Positions 14,591 to 15,508 of a DNA stretch of 15,508 nucleotides are shown here, piece by piece. This DNA comes from an uncultured Blautia sp. (GTDB taxonomy: Bacteria; Bacillota; Clostridia; Lachnospirales; Lachnospiraceae): the NCBI GenBank assembly GCA_934378195.1, contig CAKRPO010000053.1, positions 1-15,508 on the forward strand, read 5' to 3'. Position 1 is the first letter of the stretch; every line of letters starts with the position of its first letter. The notes beneath the pieces were generated by a model that had not been told where the DNA came from, ran no database searches, and saw only the letters and a list, made by a program, of their open reading frames with translations. A program made the position numbers and the translations under genes.

Positions 14591-15272
14591 GATATCCTCC
14601 TTCTTTCTCATCGCTGATGATCACACCATCATGCATGGTAACAACTCGTTTCTTCATTGCATTTACGATTTCTTTATTATGCGTAACTACAAGAACAGTC
14701 GTACCACGTTCATTAATCTGTTCCAGAAGCTTCATGATCTCCTCAGAAGTCTTCGGATCCAGGTTACCGGTCGGCTCATCGGCCAGAAGAATATCCGGAC
14801 GATTAACAAGAGCTCTTGCAAGTGCTACTCGCTGCTGTTCACCACCAGAAAGCTCATCCGGGAAAGATTTGTATTTCTCTGCAAGTCCGACTTCCTGCAG
14901 TACTTCCGGAACTCGTCTGCGAATCACACGGGTTGGTCTGCCGATAACACGTTGGGCAAATGCTACGTTTTCGTAGACATTGCGATCTTTCAGCAAACGG
15001 AAGTCCTGAAATACAACACCAAGCTTACGACGATATTTTGCTACACGACGGTGCTTCATTTTCTCCAGACGCTCACCGCTGACAATCATCTGCCCGCTTG
15101 TGCTGTCAAGCTCCTTCATCAGAAGCTTGATCAGCGTGGATTTACCTGATCCACTGCTTCCTACTACAAAAACAAATTCTCCTTTATCTACGTGCAAATT
15201 TGCATGGTTCACTGCCGGAAGGCCTTTGCCATACGACTTTGTCACATCAATCAGATCGATCATCGTTTCCAT
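14580..15272 (-). CDS. ftsE: Cell division ATP-binding protein FtsE
   Basis: FtsE is the cytoplasmic ATPase of the FtsEX complex, which controls septal or lateral-wall hydrolases. The 230 residues carry all ABC motifs: Walker [10 protein letters not shown] (38-46), Q-loop Gln89 in VVFQDFRLL (the FtsE-type form), signature LSGGEQQR (141-148), Walker [13 protein letters not shown] (161-172) and switch His198. The FtsE-typical phrase [19 protein letters not shown] is present. The ATG (15270-15272) lies 6 bases after GAGGAGG; Met4 is less well placed. It is the first gene of an ftsE-ftsX unit and has an unusual leader of about 140 bases with a terminator-like hairpin and phased repeats at the promoter. 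Confidence 0.98.
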   Translation of the reverse strand: METMIDLIDVTKSYGKGLPAVNHANLHVDKGEFVFVVGSSGSGKSTLIKLLMKELDSTSGQMIVSGERLEKMKHRRVAKYRRKLGVVFQDFRLLKDRNVYENVAFAQRVIGRPTRVIRRRVPEVLQEVGLAEKYKSFPDELSGGEQQRVALARALVNRPDILLADEPTGNLDPKTSEEIMKLLEQINERGTTVLVVTHNKEIVNAMKKRVVTMHDGVIISDEKEGGYHEA

Positions 15273-15333
15273 ATTGTCCTCCTCTGTCTATATCCACTTT
15301 ATGGGATAAAAAGCATTCTGCCCTGAACTCCAT

Positions 15334-15364
15334 AAAAAGTGCTGCCAGAATCCCGGCAGCACTT
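15334..15364 (-). terminator. Intrinsic terminator or attenuator in the ftsE upstream region
   Basis: The stem AAGTGCTGCC/GGCAGCACTT (arms 15337-15346 and 15355-15364) with an eight-base loop is followed by UUUUUAUGG in the minus-strand transcript, a standard intrinsic terminator. It lies 62 bases before ftsE, downstream of the candidate promoter at 15418-15446. It either ends an upstream transcript or attenuates ftsEX. Confidence 0.85.
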
Positions 15365-15399
15365 CATTACACATTCACTGCATCCTGCGGTATAGTTTA

Positions 15400-15426
15400 T
15401 TAACATTTCGTAACAATGTTGTAACA
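15400..15426 (-). promoter_or_regulatory. Phased TGTTA repeats, WalR- or PhoP-like operator candidate
   Basis: On the minus strand TGTTAC (complement of 15421-15426), five bases, TGTTAC (complement of 15410-15415), four bases and TGTTAA (complement of 15400-15405) lie on one helix face. The first two fit the WalR pattern TGTWAH-N5-TGTWAH exactly. The opposite strand reads as TTAACA/GTAACA repeats, similar to PhoP boxes. Both regulators are OmpR-type and exist in Firmicutes; which one, if any, binds is open. Confidence 0.45.
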
Positions 15427-15446
15427 TATATCATGTTGGAATGCAA
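15418..15446 (-). promoter_or_regulatory. Candidate promoter of ftsEX
   Basis: On the minus strand TTGCAT (complement of 15441-15446), a 17-base spacer and TGT-TACAAC (-10 complement of 15418-15423) give an extended -10 promoter that overlaps the first phased repeat. A second possibility is TTGTTA with a 16-base spacer and TATACC (complement of 15411-15416 and 15389-15394), which would put the repeats at the -35. Both lie upstream of the hairpin at 15334-15364. I found no good promoter between that hairpin and ftsE. Confidence 0.5.
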
Positions 15447-15477
15447 GCATTTTTGTTGAATTCACGAAAATTTCATA

Positions 15478-15508
15478 TTAGTACTCAAGCGTTTCCATGT
15501 ACTTCATA
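15478..15508 (-). CDS. Possible last ten codons of an upstream gene
   Basis: One frame on the minus strand runs open from the window edge to a TAA (complement of 15478-15480), encoding MKYMETLEY before the stop. The sequence after it turns AT-rich, as expected of an intergenic region. Ten codons are too few to identify a protein, and an open frame of this length occurs easily by chance. Confidence 0.25.
   Translation of the reverse strand, partial: MKYMETLEY

Noticed and set aside
15280..15333. Short ORF starting right after the ftsE leader hairpin and overlapping the ftsE start
   Set aside because: Its ATG follows the U-tract directly with no ribosome site, and it overlaps the strong ftsE ribosome site; unlikely to be translated.

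Overview
The window reads as a piece of core chromosome from a low-to-mid GC Gram-positive anaerobe of the Firmicutes, most likely a Lachnospiraceae-type Clostridium relative (Dorea, Coprococcus or Ruminococcus torques kind). The reasons are the hrcA-grpE-dnaK operon with a perfect CIRCE operator, ftsE-ftsX followed by an S41 peptidase, sigma-A promoters with extended -10 elements, AGGAGG-type ribosome sites and Gram-positive protein families. All genes lie on the minus strand. Long open frames on the plus strand, including one of 531 codons opposite uvrB, are shadows. I see no tRNA, rRNA, CRISPR array, insertion sequence, phage gene or toxin-antitoxin pair.

Layout in transcription order (high to low coordinates). 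At 15508-15273 there may be the last ten codons of an upstream gene, then a promoter with phased TGTTA repeats and a terminator-like hairpin in the ftsE leader. ftsE and ftsX follow (15272-13685), overlapping by 11 bases. Three consecutive hairpins (13667-13570) separate ftsX from an S41 carboxy-terminal processing peptidase (13504-12329). A secreted protein with two fibronectin III domains and a lysozyme-like C-terminal domain (12157-10820) has its own promoter, a short structured leader and a strong terminator. An unrecognised 322-residue cytoplasmic protein (10691-9723) comes next, then a Na/phosphate cotransporter-family protein with a PhoU-like tail (9528-7720), a fused class I CoA-transferase (7509-5998), uvrB (5831-3843) and a PLP aminotransferase (3666-2509). 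The heat-shock operon hrcA-grpE-dnaK (2281 to the left edge) closes the window, with dnaK cut off.

Functionally there are two coherent blocks. The right side is cell-wall and division machinery: the FtsEX ABC-like complex, a processing protease and a candidate peptidoglycan hydrolase. The left side is the HrcA-controlled DnaK chaperone operon. The genes between them (metabolism, phosphate, DNA repair) appear to be single-gene units with their own promoters and usually their own terminators. The window is mostly housekeeping. The least explained items are the Fn3/lysozyme-like secreted protein and its leader, a 12-base motif shared at the -35 of its promoter and the ftsE promoter, the WalR/PhoP-like repeats before ftsE, the 42-base hairpin behind ftsX, and the unknown 322-residue protein.
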